From positions 370,736 to 434,735 of the forward strand of contig NZ_VTUX01000007.1 in assembly GCF_008370495.1 (NCBI RefSeq): a stretch of 64,000 nucleotides of DNA, read 5' to 3'. How positions within the stretch are numbered: the stretch's first letter is position 1; each line of letters begins with the position of its first letter. The translations under genes were made by a program, and so were the position numbers. Shown here in pieces: positions 49,773-58,684 of this stretch. This stretch comes from Pseudohalioglobus sediminis (GTDB lineage: Bacteria > Pseudomonadota > Gammaproteobacteria > Pseudomonadales > Halieaceae). A model generated the notes under the pieces. It made no database searches and was not told where the DNA came from. It was given only the letters and a program-made list of their open reading frames with translations.

Positions 49773-51641
49773 ATGCGACTGCGCACGAAGCTGGGCCACA
49801 ATATGAATAACGATAAGCCCCTCAAACTGAAGATTCCGGCACAGACACTGGAACAATTCGACCACTTTCAACTGCATCGGGACGCGGCCCTGGAATGGGC
49901 ACAGCAATTGCCCGTGGCCAACACGCCGGCCGTGGCCAGGCAATTGCTGTCGGCACTGATCGACCTCAATCACTGCAAACTGTCCCCGGAACTTCGCTAT
50001 GAAATTCTGCAGGCGCTGTCGGGCAGCCTGCAGGTCACACTGACCAACCTGTCCAAGCGCTTCCTGCACCAGCCGCTGGTAATGCCACAGGAACCGCGGC
50101 AACTGGCGGAGTTAACCGACGACCTCTACACACAACTCACCACCGCCTACTCCATCGTCGCAGTGCAAATTGTCAGCGATCCCGACAGTGTGCATGAGAA
50201 CAACCCCGCCCGCCTGCTCTGCGCATCACTGCAGGCTGGCCTGCTCTCGGCCGGGCGCAACATCCTGCTGGCATTCCAGCTCTACCGGCCGGTGGATCTG
50301 GGTGGCTGGCTCACCCTGCATCAGCTCTACTCACTGGCCGAGCGACAAGGGCTGGCCACCCTTGCGGTCACCGGAGAAGACGGGGCCCAGGTCACCATCA
50401 CCGATACCTACCTGCCCACCCTGATACTGGGTTGCGCCAAGCCCAACCAGCTCCGGCAATCCGATATGGTGGCGGTACACACCGCCCTGGCCGAATGGAG
50501 CAACATGCTGGAAATTGGTGAGCAGGGAGCCGTGGACGGACTCTTCCTGGTCGATCTCGACAGTGATCAACCGCCACTCTACAGCGCACTGTATGGCAAC
50601 CAGGAGGGCGGCCGTTGCCGGCAGATCAACACCGAGACCCTGGTCATCCAACTCAAACACCTGCGTGAACGCGATGACGCCCGCGGCAAGCCCGGCCTGA
50701 AATTGAAGTCCGGGGTATTCCTGCCTTCCAATATGCTCAGCCACCTCATCGATTGCCTCGGCAGCATGAGCATGCGCAATTTCGGACGTGTACCCAGTGA
50801 GGCGCCCCTGCTGCTCAGCGCCGGCCTGAGCGCGGCGCATTACCACACCGCCGGTGAAAAGGACTTCGAGCTGCTGCTACACGGTCAGGATTATGTACCG
50901 CCGGCAGAAGCGAGACTGGGCAATAACCCCTTTCTGCACGACGGCAAGACCGGCCAGGACCCGTGGCGCAAGGCCAATCCGGAGAAAGACTTCGTGCGCG
51001 AGGAAGCTGCCAACGAAGCCGAAGCCGAACTAAGCCATCGCGTAGAGCTCGATGAACAGAGCCTGCGGGCCATCAACGAAGACACCACGGCAGAACCCGC
51101 TGGACGCAATTATCCGGTACACAGGCTCTACACCATCAACGCCAGCCCCGGGGGCTACTGCCTCAGGTGGAGCGGCGACACCCCCGACAGCGTGCGCGCA
51201 GGCACCGTTGCCGCGATAAAGGAAGAACCTGGAGACGCATGGTCCATTGCGGTCATTCGCTGGGTCAGCCAGCTACAGAACTCGGACACACTGCTCGGAC
51301 TGGAATTGCTCAGCCCGCAGGCGCTGGCCTATGGTGCGCTGATTCACAGCAAGAAAGGGCAGGTATCGGAGCCGCAGCGTGTGCTGCTGCTTCCGGAGAT
51401 CAAGCTGGTGGGGCAACCCCACACCCTGATAACCCCGAGATCCGGCTTCCGAGAACGGCAGAAAATCACCTTGCTACGCCTCGGAGAAACCTTCTACATA
51501 CAGCTCACCCGGCAGATCGCCGCAACCGCCGGTTACGCACAGTTCGATTTCCGCTATATCAAGCACCCTGACGAGGTCATGGCGGAGGACAAGAGCGGCC
51601 CGCTGGACGCGTCTTACGACTCGCTATGGAGCAATATCTAG
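49773..51641 (+). CDS. Unknown 622-aa protein with possible PilZ-like C-terminus
   Basis: Not confidently recognised. It is cytoplasmic by appearance (no signal or membrane helix). The N-terminal part (about 1-150) is helical, and the middle is mixed alpha/beta. Near residue 455 NYPVHRLYTINASPGGYCLRW begins a beta-rich tail (about 450-620) with WSIAVIRWV and LLGLELLSPQA. That pattern recalls PilZ-type c-di-GMP-binding barrels, though the key RxxxR/DxSxxG residues are not clearly present. ATG 49773 has a weak AGGGA; ATG 49803 is an alternative. It sits between efp (divergent) and serB (convergent). Confidence 0.6.
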   Translation: MRLRTKLGHNMNNDKPLKLKIPAQTLEQFDHFQLHRDAALEWAQQLPVANTPAVARQLLSALIDLNHCKLSPELRYEILQALSGSLQVTLTNLSKRFLHQPLVMPQEPRQLAELTDDLYTQLTTAYSIVAVQIVSDPDSVHENNPARLLCASLQAGLLSAGRNILLAFQLYRPVDLGGWLTLHQLYSLAERQGLATLAVTGEDGAQVTITDTYLPTLILGCAKPNQLRQSDMVAVHTALAEWSNMLEIGEQGAVDGLFLVDLDSDQPPLYSALYGNQEGGRCRQINTETLVIQLKHLRERDDARGKPGLKLKSGVFLPSNMLSHLIDCLGSMSMRNFGRVPSEAPLLLSAGLSAAHYHTAGEKDFELLLHGQDYVPPAEARLGNNPFLHDGKTGQDPWRKANPEKDFVREEAANEAEAELSHRVELDEQSLRAINEDTTAEPAGRNYPVHRLYTINASPGGYCLRWSGDTPDSVRAGTVAAIKEEPGDAWSIAVIRWVSQLQNSDTLLGLELLSPQALAYGALIHSKKGQVSEPQRVLLLPEIKLVGQPHTLITPRSGFRERQKITLLRLGETFYIQLTRQIAATAGYAQFDFRYIKHPDEVMAEDKSGPLDASYDSLWSNI

Positions 51642-51703
51642 GGCGGAATACACCCACCTTCCTGAGACCCGCGCCGAGGCTTGCACCGCGTATGCGGTAG
51701 TGT

Positions 51704-52918
51704 CTAACGCTGCTGGTAGCGGTCACTGAAGCCGAGCAGATAGAGAATGGCGTCCAGGCCCAGCGTAGAGATCGACTGCTCCGCAGACTGTTGCACCAGC
51801 GGCTTGGCGTGGAACGCGATGCCCAGCCCGGCAGTGCTGAGCATGGGCAGGTCATTGGCGCCGTCACCAACGGCTATCACCTGCTGCAGGTCGATCCCTT
51901 CCGATTCGGCGAGTTGGCGCAACAGCTGCGCCTTGCGCTCACCATCGACGATGGTACCACTGACGCGGCCCGTCACTTTACCGTCTTCGATGTCCAGTTC
52001 GTTGGCGTACACGTAATCCATGCCCAACCTGTCCTGCAGGTAGCTGGCAAAATAGGTAAAACCGCCGGAAAGAATCGCGGTCTTGTAGCCGAGGGTGCGC
52101 AGGGTGGAGATAAGGTGTTCGGCACCTTCGGTTATTTTCAGGCCCCGGGCGATTTCCGCCAGCACGCTTTCATCGAGGCCGCGAAGCAGTGCCAAACGTT
52201 CGCGAAAACTCGCCGCAAAGTCGATTTCCCCACGCATCGCACGCTCGGTAATGGCCGCTACCTGCTCACCCACGCCGGCTCGCGCAGCCAGCTCATCGAT
52301 CACCTCCGCCTCTATCAGCGTCGAGTCCATGTCAAAGGCAACCAGCCGGCGATTGCGGCGGTACATGTTGTCCTGCTGGAAGGCCAGGTCGACCTCCAGT
52401 GCGCCGGCCACCTCCAGCAGGTCACGGCGAAACAGGGATGAGTCTTCCAGCGGACCGCGTACTGAAAACTCGACGCAGGCGCGCGACAACGCAGGCAGTT
52501 CACCCAGTGGAATCCGGCCCGAGAGTCGATTGATGCTGTCGATATTCAGCTGGTGCCGGGAAACCACCTGGGTCACCCGGGCGATCTGGTCTGCAGTGAT
52601 CTTCCGCGCCAGCAGGGTGATGATGTAGCGCGCCCGCCCCTGTGACTCGACCCACTCGCCGTAACTGTCAGCCGACACCGGGGCAATACGCACGCGCATG
52701 CCCTGTTCCTGCGCGCAGCGTTGCACGGCATCGCTTACCTGTTGTGGTGCTACCTCTTCCGGCACCTCCGCCAGCACGCCCATGGACAGGGTCGCATGGA
52801 TAACCGCCTGGCCGATGTCCAGGATATTGACGTCATGCGCGGCGAGAATTGCGGTAATACTCGCAGTGATACCGGGATGATCTTCCCCGGAGATGGTAAT
52901 CAACAGGATCTGGCTCAA
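51704..52918 (-). CDS. serB: Phosphoserine phosphatase
   Basis: SerB dephosphorylates phosphoserine, the last step of serine synthesis. The 404-aa form has two N-terminal ACT-like regulatory domains (about 1-170, SQILLITISGEDHPG) and a HAD phosphatase domain. HAD motif I VAFDMDSTLIEAE (nucleophile Asp about 195), motif II SGGFTYF, and a late GDGANDLPML for magnesium are all seen. The start is TTG at 52918. It is divergent from an AhpA-like membrane protein gene, as serB and smp/ytjB are arranged in enterics. Confidence 0.94.
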   Translation of the reverse strand: MSQILLITISGEDHPGITASITAILAAHDVNILDIGQAVIHATLSMGVLAEVPEEVAPQQVSDAVQRCAQEQGMRVRIAPVSADSYGEWVESQGRARYIITLLARKITADQIARVTQVVSRHQLNIDSINRLSGRIPLGELPALSRACVEFSVRGPLEDSSLFRRDLLEVAGALEVDLAFQQDNMYRRNRRLVAFDMDSTLIEAEVIDELAARAGVGEQVAAITERAMRGEIDFAASFRERLALLRGLDESVLAEIARGLKITEGAEHLISTLRTLGYKTAILSGGFTYFASYLQDRLGMDYVYANELDIEDGKVTGRVSGTIVDGERKAQLLRQLAESEGIDLQQVIAVGDGANDLPMLSTAGLGIAFHAKPLVQQSAEQSISTLGLDAILYLLGFSDRYQQR

Positions 52919-53057
52919 GAGGTTTCCAGTACTGGCCCAAAAGCCCGCTATTCTACCTGCAGGCCTATCCGGGAGGAAGCGAGCCCGGGGCAGAAAAAAG
53001 CCCGCAGTACCCGCGCCTGGTTTATACTGGGCGCCTGACTACCGTGACCCTGAAACC

Positions 53058-54308
53058 GTGCTCAATCGCCTCAAGAACGCCCCATTCAACCAGCAACTCG
53101 CCCTACTGGCGGCGGCACTTTGCCTGCTTGTCAGCCTGGCCCTGGTGATACTGGCGGCCATTTCCAGCAAGCACCTGCAGAGCGAGCAGCAAACCGAGTT
53201 CGGCAATGCCCTGGCGCACCAGATCGCCCGCCGGGTGAGCACAGCCCTGGAGACCGGCGACCTGTTGAGTATCACCGCATCGCTGCAACGCTTTGTCGAG
53301 ACCTCCTCGGCAGTGGCCGTGGCGATGTTTGACGTGGAAGGAAAAGCCCTGGGCGAGGCCGGCGCAGCGCAGGGGCAGAACCTGAGCCGGTACCGCGCGC
53401 CTGTGCGCATCGAAGAGCATACAGCGGGGGAGATACTGGTCACCATCAATACTGATTCCGCCAGCGCCGCCCACCAGCGCTTCGTGCTAAGCCTGCTCGG
53501 CCTGGCCGTGTTACTCAGCCTGGCCGCGTACGGCGGCGGCTCACAGTTGGGCAAGCGGCTCAGCGCTCGCGTCGGCAGCCTGTCAAGACAACTGGCGCTG
53601 GAAGACAGCCCGTTGCCGGCTCCCGGTGGCAACGAATTCACCCTGCTGGAAAAACGCATCGCCGCCCTGCCCATGGATCTGCTGCGCACACGCAACGACA
53701 CCGAGGCCCGGGATGAGAACTATCGCTCTACTGCGGTGCTTTTCCTGCAACTGGAAAGCCTGGCCAGCTATGTCGACACCCTCGACGACCAGTCATTGCA
53801 TCGCTATACAGACCGCCTGCACCAGGTCGTTTACGCCGCCGCCGGTTTTTACGGCGGGGAACTGCATGTCAGTCGGCAATTCGCACTGACGGTCTATTTC
53901 AGCGGGCCGAACAACGCCGGCAGCGCCCCGTTTCGCGCGGCATCCTGCGCCTGGCTGGTAAAAGCGGTCGCCGCAGAGCTGGAGCAGAATATGGCCCTGT
54001 CCATGAAAATGGCACTGGCGATATCGCAAAGTGAACTGGGCATCGGTGACGCCCGCGACATCTACCCCGGCCTGTACATGCAGCACACCCTGGATGAACT
54101 GCAGGCCGTATGCGCCAGCAAGCCGCCCAAAATCCTGTTGTCTCCGGCGGTAATAGAGGACACAGACATCCAGGGGCGCCTGCAACTGCAGGCCACGGAA
54201 GTCATGGATTACGCCATGCTGGAAAGTTTCGCCGGGCCCTACCAGGACCTGCTGGAGCGGCAACTACAGCTGATACTCAAGCGCTTGATGGATCCGGCGC
54301 TCATCTGA
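53058..54308 (+). CDS. AhpA/YtjB-like membrane protein
   Basis: A membrane protein of the Smp/YtjB (AhpA) family, judged mainly from its serB-divergent position and its N-terminal layout. That layout is a first helix (about 12-33), a periplasmic loop with ETGDLLSITASLQRFVETSSAVAV, and a second helix (about 135-155). A cytoplasmic domain follows, beginning TAVLFLQLESLASYVDTL near 225. That region resembles a degenerate nucleotide-cyclase domain but lacks obvious metal Asp pairs. GTG 53058 is chosen over an upstream start at 52893 because a TATACT -10 lies at 53023-53028. The function is unknown. Confidence 0.65.
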   Translation: MLNRLKNAPFNQQLALLAAALCLLVSLALVILAAISSKHLQSEQQTEFGNALAHQIARRVSTALETGDLLSITASLQRFVETSSAVAVAMFDVEGKALGEAGAAQGQNLSRYRAPVRIEEHTAGEILVTINTDSASAAHQRFVLSLLGLAVLLSLAAYGGGSQLGKRLSARVGSLSRQLALEDSPLPAPGGNEFTLLEKRIAALPMDLLRTRNDTEARDENYRSTAVLFLQLESLASYVDTLDDQSLHRYTDRLHQVVYAAAGFYGGELHVSRQFALTVYFSGPNNAGSAPFRAASCAWLVKAVAAELEQNMALSMKMALAISQSELGIGDARDIYPGLYMQHTLDELQAVCASKPPKILLSPAVIEDTDIQGRLQLQATEVMDYAMLESFAGPYQDLLERQLQLILKRLMDPALI

Positions 54309-54381
54309 TCGTCAGGCTGCCATCCATGGCTGCCCGGGGTTCCGCCGCACCGGCGCGTTGGTGGCGCCAACTATCGCCAGC

Positions 54382-56634
54382 TCAGCCCTCAACGACCATG
54401 GCATCCACTTTCTGGAAACCACGGGGTAACTTGTTGCCGCGCCGGCCGCGCTCACCGCGGTAGTGCTCCAGGTCGGAGAACTTCAGCTTGTGGTGGCGCT
54501 TACCGGCGTAAACCACCAGGGTGTCGCTTTCCGTCAGTACCTGCACGGCGACCACGAACTCCTCCCGCGCCTGTACCCTGGCTCCGGGAATGCCGATGAT
54601 CTTGTTGCCCTTACCCCGTGCCATCTGCGGCAGGTCGGCCAGCGGAAATACCAGCAGCCGGCCCTCATTGGAGACCGCCGCTACCCAGGCGGCGTCCGGC
54701 GCCGCAATCGCCGCCGGCTGCAGTACAGCAGCGCCCTTGGGTAACTTCAGCGCCGCCTTGCCCGCCTTATTCTTGGTCTGCAGGTCCCCGAGCCTGGCCA
54801 CGAAGCCATAGCCCGCATCAGAGGCCAGCAGGTAGAGGTCACCCTCGGCACCCATCATCAAACCTTCGAAAGTCGCGCCGGAAGGCGGATTAATGCGCCC
54901 GGTGACCGGCTCGCCCTGGCCCCGGGCCGATGGCAGGTTATGCGATGCGACGGTGTAGGCGCGCCCGGTGGAATCGAGAATCACCGTGGGCTGGTTGCTG
55001 CGCCCGCGTGCCGACATCTTGTAGCCGTCACCCGATTTGTAGCTGAGGCTTTGCGGGTCTATATCGTGGCCCTTGGCGGCCCGTATCCAGCCTTTCTCCG
55101 ACATCACCACGGTAATAGGATCAGCGCTCATCAGCTCCAACTCACTGAATGCACGGGCCTCACCGCGCTCGACCAGCGGGGAGCGACGCTCATCACCGTA
55201 CTGCTCGGCCACCGCCAGCAGTTCTTTTTTGATCAGGGTCTTGAGTCGGGCGGCACTGCCGAGAATTTTCTGCAGCTGGTCCCGCTCCACTTCGAGGTCG
55301 TCCTGCTCGCCGCGGATTTTCATCTCCTCGAGCTTGGCCAGGTTGCGCAACTTCAATTCCAGTATGGCCTCGGCCTGGACGTCAGAGATACCGAAGCGCT
55401 GCATCAGCGCGGGCTTGGGTTTATCCTCGGTGCGGATGATGTGGATCACTTCATCGATATTGAGATAGGCGATCAGGTAGCCTTCCAGGATGTGGATACG
55501 GCGCAGCACCTTGTCCAGCCGGTACTCGAGGCGCCGGCGCACGGTTTCCGTCCTGAACTTCAGCCACTCCCGGAGGATGCGATCCAGACCCTTGACGCCA
55601 GGACGCCCGTCGATGCCAATCATGTTGAGATTGACCCGGTAACTGCGCTCCAGATCGGTGGTGGCAAACAGGTGGTTCATCAGCGCCTCGACATCCACCC
55701 GGTTCGACCGCGGCACGATCACCAGCCGCGTCGGGTTTTCATGGTCTGACTCGTCACGCAGGTCCGCGACCATCGGCAGTTTCCTGGCCTGCATCTGCTG
55801 GGCTATCTGCTCCAGCACCCGCGACCCTCCTACCTGGTGGGGCAGCGCGTTAATGATGATATCAGTGCCCTCCCGTTCCCAGACCGCTCGCATTTTCAGC
55901 GCGCCACGGCCACTTTCATACAGGGCATGGATTTCATCACGGGGCGTGATGATTTCCGCGTCGGTGGGGAAGTCAGGTGCCTGCACGTGCTCACACAGCT
56001 CAGCCACAGTCGCCTTCGGTGACTCCAGCAGGTGCACGGTCGCGGAGATGACCTCACGCAGGTTGTGCGGCGGTACATCTGTTGCCATACCCACCGCGAT
56101 ACCCGTGGTCCCGTTGAGCAACACGTTGGGCACCTGGGCGGGCAAGACCGATGGCTCGTCCAGCGTACCGTCGAAGTTGGGCACCCAGTCCACCGTGCCC
56201 TGGCCGAGTTCGCCCAGCAGCACGTCGGCATAGGCTGTCAAGCGCGATTCGGTATAGCGCATTGCGGCAAATGATTTAGGGTCATCGGGTGAGCCCCAGT
56301 TGCCCTGCCCGTCCACCAGCGGGTAACGGTAGCTGAAATCCTGTGCCATCAGCACCATTGCCTCATAGGCTGCACTGTCGCCATGAGGGTGGAACTTACC
56401 GATGACATCGCCAACGGTACGCGCGGACTTCTTGAACTTGGCCGAAGCCTTGAGACCAAGCTCACTCATGGCGTAGACAATACGCCTCTGCACCGGCTTG
56501 AGGCCATCACCCACGTGCGGCAGCGCACGGTCCAGGATGACGTACATGGAATAGTCCAGGTAGGCCTTTTCCGTATATTGTTTCATCGACACCTGCTCGA
56601 TGCCGTCTTCGTCGATTTCCACTATGTCTGACAT
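54382..56634 (-). CDS. parC: DNA topoisomerase IV subunit A
   Basis: ParC cuts and passes DNA to unlink daughter chromosomes, together with ParE (not in the window). The 750-aa protein has the winged-helix/breakage domain with the active Tyr127 in AMRYTES and the quinolone-region [13 protein letters not shown] with Ser87 and Glu91 intact. The C-terminal beta-pinwheel begins about 490. GyrA would carry a longer C-terminal domain with a GyrA box. A D-I-V-E-I-D start matches ParC. Confidence 0.94.
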   Translation of the reverse strand: MSDIVEIDEDGIEQVSMKQYTEKAYLDYSMYVILDRALPHVGDGLKPVQRRIVYAMSELGLKASAKFKKSARTVGDVIGKFHPHGDSAAYEAMVLMAQDFSYRYPLVDGQGNWGSPDDPKSFAAMRYTESRLTAYADVLLGELGQGTVDWVPNFDGTLDEPSVLPAQVPNVLLNGTTGIAVGMATDVPPHNLREVISATVHLLESPKATVAELCEHVQAPDFPTDAEIITPRDEIHALYESGRGALKMRAVWEREGTDIIINALPHQVGGSRVLEQIAQQMQARKLPMVADLRDESDHENPTRLVIVPRSNRVDVEALMNHLFATTDLERSYRVNLNMIGIDGRPGVKGLDRILREWLKFRTETVRRRLEYRLDKVLRRIHILEGYLIAYLNIDEVIHIIRTEDKPKPALMQRFGISDVQAEAILELKLRNLAKLEEMKIRGEQDDLEVERDQLQKILGSAARLKTLIKKELLAVAEQYGDERRSPLVERGEARAFSELELMSADPITVVMSEKGWIRAAKGHDIDPQSLSYKSGDGYKMSARGRSNQPTVILDSTGRAYTVASHNLPSARGQGEPVTGRINPPSGATFEGLMMGAEGDLYLLASDAGYGFVARLGDLQTKNKAGKAALKLPKGAAVLQPAAIAAPDAAWVAAVSNEGRLLVFPLADLPQMARGKGNKIIGIPGARVQAREEFVVAVQVLTESDTLVVYAGKRHHKLKFSDLEHYRGERGRRGNKLPRGFQKVDAMVVEG

Positions 56635-56723
56635 GTTTTTCCCGTCACGATGCGATATCGCTCAGCAGCTCGCCGCTAGCATGGCAAACACTGCCGGGCA
56701 GTACTTTGGATTCAGATGGCTGA

Positions 56724-57521
56724 CTATCCGCGCAGACCGACCAACTGCTCATTCAGGTTGACGATAGAGTTCGCCATATCGATCAGCAGGCTATGGATGG
56801 TAGCCGGATTATTCTTGATAAGCTCGGTAAACTGCTCCTTGGGAACCTTCACCACGGAGCAGGTGGTTTTGGCACGTACCGTGGCGCTGCGGTCTGCCTG
56901 CGTGAGCGCAGCCATGGCGCCGAATATTTCTCCCTCACCGACCCGTCCTACGACAACATTATCGACAAGCACCTCGGCCGCCCCGGACGACATATTGAAG
57001 ACATAGTCCGCCCTCTCGCCCTGTCGAATAATAATGTCACCGGGCTCGTAAATCTCGAAACCGGGCGTCGCACCGGCTTCCTCCCGGGCGTTAGCAGCGG
57101 TAATGCGCAGCATCAAGCCGGCATAAGTCACCAGCAGGCGCGTCCACAGCTTGGTGGCAGACTGGTCGGCGAATACCCGGCGCATGAACTCCAGCGCAGG
57201 GTAACTGCCGAGCATTGCCCCGGCGTCGCTGCCATAAAACACCGCAATGCTGTCGTCACCGGTGCCGGCAATGTCGGGCAGCAGGATGTCCCCTTCATCA
57301 AGGATATACACATCCTTGCCCTGGTATTTTGCAGTCAGGGCGCCGCGCTCTATCACGTAGAACTGATTGCCATCGAAACCGCGGAAATTCCCGTCTGTGG
57401 TCACCGCCACTTCCACAGGAATAGCAGGCATGTTCACCACGTCAACCAGTGCGCTTATCAGCTTCTTGTATTGCTGGCCGAGAACGCTGAAGTCCTGGCC
57501 CAACTCAACTGTGGCGAGCAT
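56724..57521 (-). CDS. Double cyclic-nucleotide-binding-domain protein
   Basis: A 265-aa protein with two cNMP-binding-like domains and no DNA-binding helix-turn-helix. The first (about 25-110; FYVIERGALTAKYQG, VYILDEGDILLPDIAG) looks degenerate. The second (about 150-255) has GDIIIRQGERADYVFNMSSG and the phosphate-binding cassette GEGEIFGAMAALTQADRSATVRA, with the Glu and Arg-Ser/Ala positions of true cNMP sites. It may sense cAMP or a relative. The partner or effector is unknown. Confidence 0.75.
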   Translation of the reverse strand: MLATVELGQDFSVLGQQYKKLISALVDVVNMPAIPVEVAVTTDGNFRGFDGNQFYVIERGALTAKYQGKDVYILDEGDILLPDIAGTGDDSIAVFYGSDAGAMLGSYPALEFMRRVFADQSATKLWTRLLVTYAGLMLRITAANAREEAGATPGFEIYEPGDIIIRQGERADYVFNMSSGAAEVLVDNVVVGRVGEGEIFGAMAALTQADRSATVRAKTTCSVVKVPKEQFTELIKNNPATIHSLLIDMANSIVNLNEQLVGLRG

Positions 57522-57678
57522 TGTATTGCCTCTCTGAGTCGGCAGCCTTCCCGCTTGGCCAACCTATTCTTATAACCGCCAGGCATCCACCCTGTTCTCG
57601 CGGCGAGCAGGCGCCTATAGTACCAACTTCCCCGCGCGGGGAGGAAGTATCAAGCAGCTAAAAAGAGGAAGGTAAGCA

Positions 57679-58164
57679 GTGCGATCACAATGGCTGACGA
57701 CAGATTTTGACGGCATGAGCAGCTATCAGCTTTACGCGGCACTGCGCCTGCGGCAGGAAGTGTTCGCCGTGGAACAGAACAGCATCTATGTGGATACCGA
57801 CGGACTCGATCTGCAAGCGATACACATGTTGTACTTTGAAAACGAGGAACTGCTCGCCTACCAGCGCTGCCTGCCGCCGGGCCTGCAGGAGAAAGAGAGC
57901 ACACTGGGTCGTATCGTCGTCGATCCCCGCGCTCGCGGCCGCGACCTTGGACGCGAACTCGTGCGTCGCGGTATTGCCCATAACCTGCAGCGGTGGCAGT
58001 CGAGCGACATCCGCATTCATGCCCAGGCCCATCTTGAGCGCTTTTACGAGGAGCTGGGCTTTGCCACCGAGGGCGACGTTTACGACCTGGATGGCATCCC
58101 CCACCTGGAGATGGTGCTGGCAAACCCGAAAAGTGCGCCAGTCAACCCGAAAGTCATGGACTAG
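57679..58164 (+). CDS. GNAT acetyltransferase, ElaA-like
   Basis: A 161-aa N-acetyltransferase of the ElaA group (substrate unknown). It opens with LYAALRLRQEVFAVEQNSIYVDTDGLD, the ElaA signature, then has the acetyl-CoA-binding LGRIVVDPRARGRDLGRELVRRGI near 77-100. Near the end is AQAHLERFYEELGF with the typical YExLGF. The start is GTG behind GAGGAAGG. It is convergent with dtd. Confidence 0.82.
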   Translation: MRSQWLTTDFDGMSSYQLYAALRLRQEVFAVEQNSIYVDTDGLDLQAIHMLYFENEELLAYQRCLPPGLQEKESTLGRIVVDPRARGRDLGRELVRRGIAHNLQRWQSSDIRIHAQAHLERFYEELGFATEGDVYDLDGIPHLEMVLANPKSAPVNPKVMD

Positions 58165-58165
58165 T

Positions 58166-58235
58166 GCCGCAACAGCAGGCTGGTAGTCGTTTCACATGAG
58201 GCAAAAACTGCAAGCAAAGGGCCGGCTGTTGCGGC
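58166..58235. repeat. Inverted repeat between elaA-like gene and dtd
   Basis: Arms 58166-58180 and 58221-58235 pair over 15 bp with one mismatch, separated by 40 bp. The right arm runs up to the dtd stop codon. It sits in the whole convergent gap, so it may shape the 3' ends of both transcripts. No T-run is present. Confidence 0.5.
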
Positions 58236-58672
58236 TAAACCTCCAGCATAAAGGTGACCGGACCGTCGTTGCACAGACAGACCTGCATGTCCGCCCCGAA
58301 TCGCCCGGCGGCAACAGCGGGATGGCGTTCGCGTAAACTGGCCAGCATGTCGTCGTACAGCCGCTCGGCGTCTGCGGGGGGCATCGTCGATGAGAAACTG
58401 GGGCGCAGGCCCTTGCGGGTGTCCGCTGAGAGCGTGAACTGCGATACCAGCAGCACACCACCACCGATATCAGCGACCGAACAATTCATGCGTCCGCGGT
58501 CATCGGCAAACACGCGATAAGCCAGCAGCTTGTCCAGCATGCGCTCTGCGCTGGCCTGGTCGTCGCCCTTGTCCAGGCCCAGCAATACCAGCAATCCACG
58601 CTCAATTTCCCCTGTAACCTCGCCATCGACTTGCACACGGGCAAACGTGACGCGCTGGATAAGGGCTTTCAT
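58235..58672 (-). CDS. dtd: D-aminoacyl-tRNA deacylase
   Basis: DTD removes D-amino acids (and glycine from tRNA-Ala) from tRNA. The 145-aa protein has MKALIQRVTFARVQVDG at the start, the SQFTL motif near residue 78 and the C-terminal NDGPVTFMLE, the cross-subunit GP-cis-Pro-type motif NxGPVT. It lies 12 bp after typA on the same strand. Confidence 0.95.
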   Translation of the reverse strand: MKALIQRVTFARVQVDGEVTGEIERGLLVLLGLDKGDDQASAERMLDKLLAYRVFADDRGRMNCSVADIGGGVLLVSQFTLSADTRKGLRPSFSSTMPPADAERLYDDMLASLRERHPAVAAGRFGADMQVCLCNDGPVTFMLEV

Positions 58673-58684
58673 GATGACGTGAAC

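Noticed and set aside
53041..53057. Upstream start of the ahpA-like gene at 52893
   Set aside because: It would place a TATACT -10 element inside the gene and add Arg/Pro-rich residues that overlap the serB start.
55600..56634. Quinolone-resistance changes in ParC
   Set aside because: Ser87 and Glu91 in the [13 protein letters not shown] region look like the sensitive form.
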